Position numbers and translations under genes: made by a program. A stretch of 64,000 nucleotides of DNA from Oppiella nova (taxonomy: Eukaryota; Arthropoda; Arachnida; Sarcoptiformes; Oppiidae): NCBI GenBank assembly GCA_905397405.1, contig CAJPVJ010000010.1, forward strand, positions 1-64,000, read 5' to 3'. The notes under the pieces are model-generated. The model ran no database searches, was not told the origin of the DNA, and was given only the letters and a program-made list of their open reading frames with translations. Positions 57,506-64,000 of this stretch are shown here, one piece after another. The first letter of the stretch is position 1. Each line of letters begins with the position of its first letter.

Positions 57506-57890
57506 TAAAACTACCTCATAATGAAAAAAAGTGAATGGGTCTAGGCGCTATTTATCTGTCTTCAGAAAACTTGTCAAGTTTTTTCCGTTTTTTTTACATT
57601 TAAATGCGAATTTGGGCTTTTTTCGAGCCCTATTTTATGTAATGATATAATCCACCCTGCGTCTTACTATTTTATGACATTTTCTGAATAGAAATCGCAC
57701 GGGATGATCTTGAAAATAACAATTTCACCCCCACCTATTTGATTGAATTTAAATTCTGAATATTTTATCGGACAGTTTTATGCTGATTTCTTCCGATGGA
57801 ATATGCGAGCTATTCAAAGATATATTTTAACAGATTGTGCGATTACGCACGGTTTTTCATTGCCACAGATTCAACGAGAAGAGAGTAAAG
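57506..57890. other. rpoD leader and promoter region
   Basis: This 385-nt region lies between the PA3496-like gene and rpoD. An extended -10 box TGaTATAAT (57643-57651) is the clearest promoter sign, about 240 nt before the rpoD start, which leaves a long 5' leader. A GGGCT / AGCCC hairpin precedes it at about 57614-57630. An open frame through the leader (from 57743) has no ribosome site that I trust. Confidence 0.55.
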
Positions 57891-59780
57891 ATGAGCGAAA
57901 TGCATTCCCCTACTTCCCAAGTAGCGGCTCTTATTAGCCGAGGCAAAGAACAAGGTTACTTAACCTACGCTGAGGTTAACGATCATCTCCCAGACTCGAT
58001 CACCGAAAGCGAACAGATTGAAGACATTATCCAAATGCTTCAAGACGTTGGTATTCCAGTTCATGAACGTGCACCTGAAACTGACGATGCAATGTTCGAA
58101 GGGAATAGCGAAGCTGGCGATGAAGTTGCAGAAGAAGAAGCTGCTGCAGTACTTGCCTCTGTAGAAAATGAGCCAGGTCGTACCACTGACCCAGTACGTA
58201 TGTATATGCGTGAAATGGGTACCGTTGAACTTTTAACACGTGAAGGCGAAATTAGTATTGCCAAACGTATTGAAGAAGGTATTCGTGACGTTTTACATTC
58301 AATTGCTTACTGGCCAAATGCTGTAGAAGTTGTTTTACAAGAATATAAAGATTATGAAACTGGCGAACGTCGCCTTGCCGATATTTTATCAGGCTATTTA
58401 GATCCTGAATCTGACGAAGTGATTCCAGAAGTTTTAGAAGACGAAGCTGAAGTTATCGTTGAAGAAGAAGATACTTCTGCAAAACCGACTAAAGAAGTGA
58501 AGTTGGATGATGAAGACGAAGAAGAAGAGTCTGAAAGTGATGACGATTCTGAAGGTGAATCTGGTCCAGATCCTGAAATTGCGAAAGCGCGTTTTGAAGA
58601 GCTAGAAGCAGTTTGGAACAGTGCAAAAGTCGCAATTGCGCAACACGGCCGTAACAGTACTCAAGGTACTGAGGCAATGGAAGCACTGGCAACTGTGTTT
58701 ATGATGTTTAAATTTACACCGCGTTTATTTGACATCATTTCAGAAATGATTCGTGGCACGCACGAACAAATTCGTACCTCTGAACGTGAAGTGATGCGTT
58801 ATGCAGTTCGTCGTGGTCGTATGGATCGTACACAATTCCGTACATCATTCCCAGGTCAAGAATCAAATCCTGCTTGGTTAGATGAACAAATTGCAAAAGC
58901 ACCTGCTGAACTAAAAGGCTATTTAGAAAAAGTTCGTCCAGATGTATTGGCATTCCAACAAAAGATTGCTGATATTGAAAAAAACTTAGATCTAAACGTA
59001 AAAGAAATTAAAGACATTTCTAAACGTATGGCGATTGGTGAAGCCAAAGCTCGTCGTGCCAAGAAAGAAATGGTTGAAGCCAACTTACGTTTGGTAATTT
59101 CAATTGCGAAAAAATACACAAACCGTGGTTTACAATTCTTAGATTTAATTCAAGAAGGTAACATTGGTTTGATGAAAGCGGTAGACAAGTTTGAATACCG
59201 TCGTGGTTATAAGTTCTCGACCTATGCAACATGGTGGATTCGTCAGGCGATTACGCGTTCAATCGCGGACCAAGCACGTACGATTCGTATCCCTGTACAT
59301 ATGATCGAAACGATTAACAAGATCAACCGTGTATCTCGCCAATTACTTCAAGAAATGGGTCGTGAACCGACTCCTGAAGAATTAGGTGAACGTCTAGAAA
59401 TGGACGAAGTTAAAGTGCGTAAGGTGCTTAAGATTGCTAAAGAGCCAATTTCTATGGAAACGCCAATCGGTGATGATGAAGATTCTCATCTTGGTGATTT
59501 CATTGAAGATAGCAACATCACTTCTCCAGTAGATGCTGCGACTTCAGAAGGCTTAAAAGAAGCAACACGTGAAGTACTTGAAAACTTAACTGAACGTGAA
59601 GCGAAAGTCTTAAAAATGCGTTTTGGTATCGACATGCCGACTGACCACACTTTGGAAGAAGTAGGTAAACAGTTTGATGTAACACGTGAACGTATTCGTC
59701 AGATTGAAGCCAAAGCTTTACGTAAACTTCGTCATCCTTCTCGTTCAGAACATTTACGTTCGTTCCTTGAAAATGACTAA
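57891..59780 (+). CDS. rpoD: RNA polymerase primary sigma factor (sigma-70)
   Basis: A 629-residue vegetative sigma factor. Region 1.1 at the N terminus, region 1.2 ([21 protein letters not shown]), an acidic non-conserved stretch (~residues 200-235), region 2 with [21 protein letters not shown] and [17 protein letters not shown], region 3, and region 4 ([19 protein letters not shown]) that reads the -35 box. The ATG at 57891 is used; an in-frame GTG 54 nt up would add an unlikely extension. Confidence 0.98.
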   Translation: MSEMHSPTSQVAALISRGKEQGYLTYAEVNDHLPDSITESEQIEDIIQMLQDVGIPVHERAPETDDAMFEGNSEAGDEVAEEEAAAVLASVENEPGRTTDPVRMYMREMGTVELLTREGEISIAKRIEEGIRDVLHSIAYWPNAVEVVLQEYKDYETGERRLADILSGYLDPESDEVIPEVLEDEAEVIVEEEDTSAKPTKEVKLDDEDEEEESESDDDSEGESGPDPEIAKARFEELEAVWNSAKVAIAQHGRNSTQGTEAMEALATVFMMFKFTPRLFDIISEMIRGTHEQIRTSEREVMRYAVRRGRMDRTQFRTSFPGQESNPAWLDEQIAKAPAELKGYLEKVRPDVLAFQQKIADIEKNLDLNVKEIKDISKRMAIGEAKARRAKKEMVEANLRLVISIAKKYTNRGLQFLDLIQEGNIGLMKAVDKFEYRRGYKFSTYATWWIRQAITRSIADQARTIRIPVHMIETINKINRVSRQLLQEMGREPTPEELGERLEMDEVKVRKVLKIAKEPISMETPIGDDEDSHLGDFIEDSNITSPVDAATSEGLKEATREVLENLTEREAKVLKMRFGIDMPTDHTLEEVGKQFDVTRERIRQIEAKALRKLRHPSRSEHLRSFLEND

Positions 59781-59857
59781 GTTGAATTTGATCAATCTAT
59801 GAATACTTTCGGGACTTGAAAATCAATCGAGTAACCCCATTAAGTATTTAAGAGAAA

Positions 59858-59886
59858 CACAATGCCTGCACTTATGCAGGCATTGT
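59858..59886 (+). terminator. Hairpin after rpoD
   Basis: A near-perfect stem ACAATGCCTGCA / TGCAGGCATTGT with a CTTA loop, 78 nt after the rpoD stop and 22 nt before the next gene. It lacks a long T run, so it may attenuate or stabilise rather than terminate. Confidence 0.6.
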
Positions 59887-59907
59887 TGATAAATTAGAGG
59901 TGAAAAA

Positions 59908-60195
59908 ATGTTAGACCGCACTCCATCTCGCGAATTACAAGAAGATCTTTGGGTTTTTCCAATGGATTACCCAATTAAATTGATTGGTAATGCGGGTGAA
60001 GAATTACGTGGTGCTGTAGTTGAAATTTTGGTAAAACATTTCCCTGAATTTAATGAAGCGACACTTGTTGTACAACCATCACGTACTGGTAAATATCATT
60101 CGATTACGGCTCAATTACGTTTTGAAGAGCTTGAGCAAGTGCATGCCTTGTATGCTGACCTTGCTGCTTGCGAACATATTCGTACTGCCTTGTAA
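59908..60195 (+). CDS. YbeD-like DUF493 protein
   Basis: A 95-residue protein with DLWVFPMDYPIKLIGNAGEEL and the later VQPSRTGKYHSITAQLRFE pattern of the DUF493/YbeD family, a small alpha-beta fold. E. coli ybeD sits beside lipB, and the same neighbour is found here. Its role is unknown; a link to lipoate metabolism is guessed from position. Confidence 0.9.
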   Translation: MLDRTPSRELQEDLWVFPMDYPIKLIGNAGEELRGAVVEILVKHFPEFNEATLVVQPSRTGKYHSITAQLRFEELEQVHALYADLAACEHIRTAL

Positions 60196-60208
60196 TGCTG
60201 AAATGAAT

Positions 60209-60239
60209 TAAAAAACACGCCACAATGGCGTGTTTTTTT
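60209..60239 (+). terminator. Terminator after the ybeD-like gene
   Basis: AAAAACACGCCA / TGGCGTGTTTTT stem with a 3-nt loop and a T run. Confidence 0.9.
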
Positions 60240-60360
60240 GCACCCTGATTTTATCGGGGAATATGCCCTGCTGGCTTATTTGCAAATGATCAGCAATTGC
60301 TTTCACTTTTCCAAACTAAATTTCTTTATAATTAAAGCGATTTCTATATTTTAAGGGCAC

Positions 60361-61056
60361 TTGTCTGTGAACGATGCTGTTCTAAAACCACATCTGATTA
60401 TTCGTCAATATCAAGACTTAACGCCTTATGCCGAACGTTTTCAGGAAATGAAATCTTTTACTGAACAACGTGATGAAAACTCTCCAGATCAACTTTGGAT
60501 TTTGCAACATCCTGACGTACTGACTCAGGGGCAAGCCGGCAAACCTGAACATATTTTAATGCACAGTGATATCCCTGTTGTTCAATCAGATCGTGGTGGA
60601 CAAGTTACCTGGCATGGTCCTGGTCAAATGGTGATTTATTTCATGTTTGATTTAAATCGCTTGAAATGGAATGTGCGTACATTGGTCACTTATGCAGAGA
60701 ACTTAATGATCAATCTGCTCAAGAAATATGATGTCGATGCCTATGCCAAAGCTGATGCACCAGGTGTTTATGTCAACGAACGTAAAATTGGTTCACTGGG
60801 CTTTAAAATCCGCAGAGGACGTAGTTATCACGGGTTAGCATTAAATATTGATTGTAACTTAGATGGCTTCCATACCATTAACCCATGTGGTTATGCAGGT
60901 TTAGAAATGGTCCGTGTCAGCGATTTGATTAAAAACCACCCTGATTACGAGCAACTATCAAAAGATGTGATTGAGTATTTTCAACAGAGTGGTTACTTTA
61001 ATGATATTGAAGTCATCGACAAAAAATCAAATGACCATGAAGTCATTCACAAATAA
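60361..61056 (+). CDS. lipB: Lipoyl(octanoyl) transferase
   Basis: A 231-residue enzyme that moves octanoyl from ACP to lipoyl domains, the first step of lipoate synthesis. Motifs: [51 protein letters not shown] with the catalytic Lys, and the catalytic Cys in [12 protein letters not shown]. The start is a TTG at 60361 with AAGGG 5 nt upstream; a GTG at 60367 is the alternative. lipA is not adjacent. Confidence 0.95.
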   Translation: MSVNDAVLKPHLIIRQYQDLTPYAERFQEMKSFTEQRDENSPDQLWILQHPDVLTQGQAGKPEHILMHSDIPVVQSDRGGQVTWHGPGQMVIYFMFDLNRLKWNVRTLVTYAENLMINLLKKYDVDAYAKADAPGVYVNERKIGSLGFKIRRGRSYHGLALNIDCNLDGFHTINPCGYAGLEMVRVSDLIKNHPDYEQLSKDVIEYFQQSGYFNDIEVIDKKSNDHEVIHK

Positions 61057-61135
61057 ATCGCTTTATTTTTATCTGAAAACAAATTAGAGTAATTACTCTA
61101 AAACAAAAGTACAATTTTATATAAGGGACTAACGA

Positions 61136-61669
61136 GTGATTTCAAGTAAATCTATCAAACCCGCTTTAGAACAAGCCTATGTCAAACTCATGATGGATGT
61201 GATTGGCAGAGGTTTGGTCATGGCGAGTCAAGTTGATGATGAAATTAAACATGAAGTATCTGTACTCCCTGTTGGTTTTACATTATCAATGAAAGTTTTT
61301 CCAAACGGCGCTTCATTTATTGCCAGAGTCAATCAAAACAAGCAACTTGAATTGGTTAAATCTTTAGACGCTAAGCCTGATCTATCGATTATTTTCAAAC
61401 ATGTTCATCATGCTTTTTTAGTCTTTTCATTTCAGGAAAGTACAGCTCAAGCTTTTGCAAATGACCGTATGATCGCAGATGGAGATGTGGCACACGCCAT
61501 CCGTTTAGTGCGTTGTCTGAATAAAATGGAAGCATTAATTTTACCTAAACTGGTTGCTGAACTCGCGGTAAAAGAATATCCATCAGAATTAAGTTTAAAA
61601 GAAAAATTAGCGGGCGCTGCAAATATCTATCTTAAAGTTGCCCAATCATATTTAAAAGGGAGTGCTTAA
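61136..61669 (+). CDS. SCP2 sterol-binding-like protein
   Basis: A 177-residue protein that looks like an SCP2 lipid-binding domain: FTLSMKVFPNGASFIARV, then DAKPDLSIIFKHVHHAFLVF and FANDRMIADGDVAHAIRLV. Such domains bind lipids or long-chain substrates. The start is a GTG with AAGGG upstream. The next gene, an iron alcohol dehydrogenase, begins 3 nt after its stop, so the two are an operon and perhaps act on one substrate. Confidence 0.75.
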   Translation: MISSKSIKPALEQAYVKLMMDVIGRGLVMASQVDDEIKHEVSVLPVGFTLSMKVFPNGASFIARVNQNKQLELVKSLDAKPDLSIIFKHVHHAFLVFSFQESTAQAFANDRMIADGDVAHAIRLVRCLNKMEALILPKLVAELAVKEYPSELSLKEKLAGAANIYLKVAQSYLKGSA

Positions 61670-61672
61670 CAC

Positions 61673-62857
61673 ATGGCTAAACCATATTACGAATTTTTCT
61701 GTCCTGTAAAAGTGATCGCTGGTCATGCTGCACTCGAACATATTCCTTTCGAACTTGCATCATTAGGCGCTAAACGCCCAATGATCATCACCGATAAAGG
61801 TGTGCGTGCCAATCACCTTTTAGCACCTATTGAAGCTGCATTTGAATCTACTGATATTGAAATTGGCATTATTTTCGATGATGTTCCACCTGATTCAAGC
61901 CTTGAAACAGTTCGTGCTGCAGCACAAGCGTATCGTGAAAATAACTGTGATGCGATTATTGCTGTGGGTGGTGGCTCGGTTATTGATACCTCTAAAACAG
62001 CCAATATTTTAGTCTCTGAGGGTGGCGATGATTTACTTAAGTATTCAGGTGCACACAACCTCCCTCGCCCACTTAAACCATTTTTTGTGATTCCTACCAC
62101 GTCTGGTACAGGCTCAGAAGTGACCTTGGCTGCGGTCGTATCAGACAATCAAAAAAATGTGAAAATGGCATTTGCCTCAAATTACTTAATGCCGCATGCG
62201 GCGATTCTCGATCCGCGTATGACCCAAACATTGCCACCACATCTGACAGCAATGACAGCGATGGATGCCATGACACATGCTGTAGAAGCCTATACCTGTA
62301 TTGCAGCGAATCCAATTTCCGATGCGTATGCAACTGCTGCCATCAAAAAGATCAGTACAAGTTTATTTGATGTACTGGACCATCCTAGTGATGCAACAGG
62401 TCGCTTAGAACTTGCTCAAGCCTCAACAATGGCTGGTATTGCATTTTCTAACTCGATGGTTGGTATTGTACATTCTCTTGGTCATGCTTTAGGTGCAGTA
62501 GCGCATTTGCCTCATGGCTTATGTATGAATCTCTTTCTTCCTTATGTTTTGGAATACAACAAGGAAGTGAATGGTGACAAGATTGCCGATCTATTATTGC
62601 CACTTGCTGGTGCTGATATTTACGCACAGACCCCTGCAAACCAGCGTGCGGATAAGGCCATAGAGACGTTAAATACTATGCGTGATCGTGTCTATCATTT
62701 GACGAAGCTTCCACGTACCTTGAGTGAAACAGGTAAAGTTACTCAAGCGCAGCTGGATGAAGTTGCCGAAAAAGCGCTCAATGACGGCTCAATTATTTTC
62801 AATCCGAAAGAAGCAACCTTTAAAGATTTAAAGTCAATCTTAGAAAAAGCTTGGTAA
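61673..62857 (+). CDS. Iron-containing alcohol dehydrogenase
   Basis: A 394-residue group III (Fe) alcohol dehydrogenase. NAD-binding GGGSVIDTSKTANIL, TTSGTGSEVT and the metal-ligand region DAMTHAVEAYTCIAANPISDA with GIVHSLGHALGAVAHLPHG; the His ligands are in place. The substrate (short alcohol, propanediol or other) is unclear. It is coupled to the SCP2-like gene before it. A MITE remnant and a terminator follow. Confidence 0.95.
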   Translation: MAKPYYEFFCPVKVIAGHAALEHIPFELASLGAKRPMIITDKGVRANHLLAPIEAAFESTDIEIGIIFDDVPPDSSLETVRAAAQAYRENNCDAIIAVGGGSVIDTSKTANILVSEGGDDLLKYSGAHNLPRPLKPFFVIPTTSGTGSEVTLAAVVSDNQKNVKMAFASNYLMPHAAILDPRMTQTLPPHLTAMTAMDAMTHAVEAYTCIAANPISDAYATAAIKKISTSLFDVLDHPSDATGRLELAQASTMAGIAFSNSMVGIVHSLGHALGAVAHLPHGLCMNLFLPYVLEYNKEVNGDKIADLLLPLAGADIYAQTPANQRADKAIETLNTMRDRVYHLTKLPRTLSETGKVTQAQLDEVAEKALNDGSIIFNPKEATFKDLKSILEKAW

Positions 62858-62882
62858 TTGTCTAAAATTGCGACAATATAGA

Positions 62883-62949
62883 GGGAGCTATTGGCACTAA
62901 GTCTATGTTTGCAGTGATGTCATCCACAGATGAAATGTTGACAGCCCCC
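62883..62949. mobile_element. Short deleted relative of the MITE at 54329-54661
   Basis: A 67-bp segment that starts GGGAGCTATTGGCACTAA, then has GTCTATGTTTGC, an exact 12-nt match to the corresponding end of the larger element, and ends ATGAAATGTTGACAGCCCC, a near match to its other end. The middle ~265 bp are missing. It lies between the alcohol dehydrogenase stop and its terminator, as the larger element does for trhO. Confidence 0.6.
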
Positions 62950-62960
62950 GATAGTAAATA

Positions 62961-62990
62961 GCCTGATGTTTATCTAAACATCGGGCTTTT
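62961..62990 (+). terminator. Terminator after the alcohol dehydrogenase
   Basis: A GCCTGATGTTTA / TAAACATCGGGC stem (one G-T pair) with a 2-nt loop and a T tract. Confidence 0.82.
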
Positions 62991-63120
62991 ATCTTGCAGA
63001 ATGGGCAGTCACTTATTTTTTGATCAAGATGGCACGTTTTCTGCTAAAAAAGCCAACAAAGTTACTGACAAATGTGACCTTTTAGAGTAGATTGGCGCAC
63101 TTTTGTTTTATTCTTAGGGG

Positions 63121-63143
63121 GGATCGTTCGTCTCAAACGATCC
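63121..63143. promoter_or_regulatory. Inverted repeat upstream of the APC permease
   Basis: A perfect 8-bp inverted repeat GGATCGTT / AACGATCC with a 7-nt loop, 48-70 nt before the permease start. It could be an operator or an RNA hairpin; no T run follows, so it is not a good terminator. Confidence 0.45.
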
Positions 63144-63190
63144 TTATAAATATGACTGATCCTTGATCAACGATTAAGAGGATAACGCCG

Positions 63191-64000
63191 TTGACAGATA
63201 TCTCTGGGACTCAATCCACAGCAAAACTGAAAAAAAATCTTGTGCTGTGGCATATTATCATTATTGGTCTAGCGTATATTCAGCCACTTACCTTATTTGA
63301 TACCTTTGGTTTAGTGTCAGACGGAAGCCATGGACATGTTCCAACTTCTTATATTTTTGCGCTTGTTGCCATTCTCCTGACCTCTATCAGTTATGGTCAT
63401 ATGATCAAGCGCTACCCTTCGTCAGGGTCTGCTTATACCTATGCGCAAAAATCGATTCACCCGAATGTCGGCTTTATGGTTGGTTGGTCTTCTTGGTTAG
63501 ATTATTTATTATCTCCACTCGTCAACATCATTTTGGCTGATATTTACTTAAGAGCCTTATTCCCAGATGTGAATAACTGGATCTGGGTCATTGCACTGAC
63601 GGCAATTATGACTGTGATCAACTTATTTGGTTCACGTTTTGTTGCTCGATTTAACAGTACCATTGTTGTGGTGCAACTTGCGATCATCTTTTATTTTGTT
63701 TATGAAGTTTACTTACTGTTAACTCAGGGTATTTACGCAGATGGCACCTTAAACCCAGATAAAGCTGAATTATGGTCACTTGCCCCATTCTGGAGTGAAA
63801 TGACTGCAATTGGTGCGTTAATCGGTGGTGCAACGATTCTTTGTTTCTCTTTCACAGGTTTTGATGCGTTATCATCCCTTGCAGAAGAAACCAAAGATGC
63901 TGAAAAAACCTTACCAAAAGCAATTTTCTCTACAGCGTTGATCGCGGGTATTATCTTTATTTTTAGTACCTATTTTATTCAGCTATTTTTCCCAAGTAAT
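63191..64000 (+). CDS. APC-family amino-acid/amine permease, N-terminal part
   Basis: The first 270 residues of an amino acid-polyamine-organocation transporter; it runs past the end of the window. The start is a TTG (63191) with AAGAGGA 8-14 nt upstream. Helices are visible from residue ~18 onward, with the FDTFGLVSDGSHGHVPTSY loop after helix 1, YPSSGSAYTYAQKSI, and FTGFDALSSLAEETKDAEKT, typical of the YeeF/PuuP-like group that imports putrescine or amino acids. The substrate is not certain. Confidence 0.9.
   Translation, partial: MTDISGTQSTAKLKKNLVLWHIIIIGLAYIQPLTLFDTFGLVSDGSHGHVPTSYIFALVAILLTSISYGHMIKRYPSSGSAYTYAQKSIHPNVGFMVGWSSWLDYLLSPLVNIILADIYLRALFPDVNNWIWVIALTAIMTVINLFGSRFVARFNSTIVVVQLAIIFYFVYEVYLLLTQGIYADGTLNPDKAELWSLAPFWSEMTAIGALIGGATILCFSFTGFDALSSLAEETKDAEKTLPKAIFSTALIAGIIFIFSTYFIQLFFPSN

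Noticed and set aside
57743-57937. A 64-codon open frame in the rpoD leader
   Set aside because: It overlaps the rpoD start in another frame and has no ribosome site.

Overview
This window is chromosomal DNA from a gammaproteobacterium, almost certainly an Acinetobacter. It is AT-rich, and it carries gene orders typical of Pseudomonadales: hemA divergent from a TPR gene, then lolB, ispE, tRNA genes, prs, rplY and pth; and rluD divergent from bamD. It also carries exported proteins of types I associate with Acinetobacter (two FilA-like proteins and one DUF4882-like protein). The species cannot be fixed from this sequence alone. Most of the window is core genome. I see no prophage, CRISPR array, integrase, complete transposase or recognisable defence system.

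Layout. 1-8.9 kb: the end of sodB, three tRNA-Asn genes with near-identical promoters, a DUF2726 protein, mgtE, an orphan RND efflux permease, a GlpQ-type lipoprotein and dgkA. 8.9-13 kb: groES-groEL behind a textbook sigma-32 promoter, then a lipid kinase overlapping a metallophosphoesterase. 13-23.6 kb: pckG, a TupA-type ATP-grasp protein, glpD with its regulator glpR, an MHS-type transporter, a small lipoprotein, a methyltransferase and folD. 23.7-29.5 kb: tRNA-Cys, two tRNA-Leu genes that are copies of one 155-bp unit flanking a membrane protein and phoD, an RDD protein, tRNA-Met, RNase P RNA, a ferredoxin and coaD. 29.6-35.9 kb: smpB, two tandem FilA-like genes of which one is frameshifted, a flavodoxin-like protein, pgeF and a DUF4882-like gene. 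36-48.3 kb: rluD/bamD, dnaG, hemA, the TPR-lolB-ispE-tRNA-Gln(x4)-prs-rplY-pth cluster and panD. 48.3-57.5 kb: a DUF4401/GDYXXLXY pair, ribB under an FMN riboswitch, a DUF1289 protein, trhO, a DedA protein, a LysE exporter, a YecA/YgfB-type protein and an acidic PA3496-like protein. 57.9-64 kb: rpoD, a ybeD-like gene, lipB, an SCP2-like protein paired with an iron alcohol dehydrogenase, and the start of an APC permease.

How the genes fit together. Several genes deal with glycerol phospholipid turnover: GlpQ-type phosphodiesterase, DgkA, a second lipid kinase, GlpD and GlpR. Others serve translation and RNA (RluD, TrhO, SmpB, Pth, L25, RNase P RNA, ten tRNAs), outer-membrane biogenesis (BamD, LolB), cofactor synthesis (FolD, CoaD, PanD, RibB, HemA, LipB) and transcription or replication initiation (RpoD, DnaG).

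The most notable non-core items are two related MITE-like elements, each lodged between a gene's stop codon and its terminator. One of them appears to supply the last base of the trhO stop codon. Others are the tandem FilA-like duplication with a decaying copy, a dispersed repeat seen twice, and a strand-inverted gene wedged between rluD and pgeF. I found no convincing wholly new multi-gene system.
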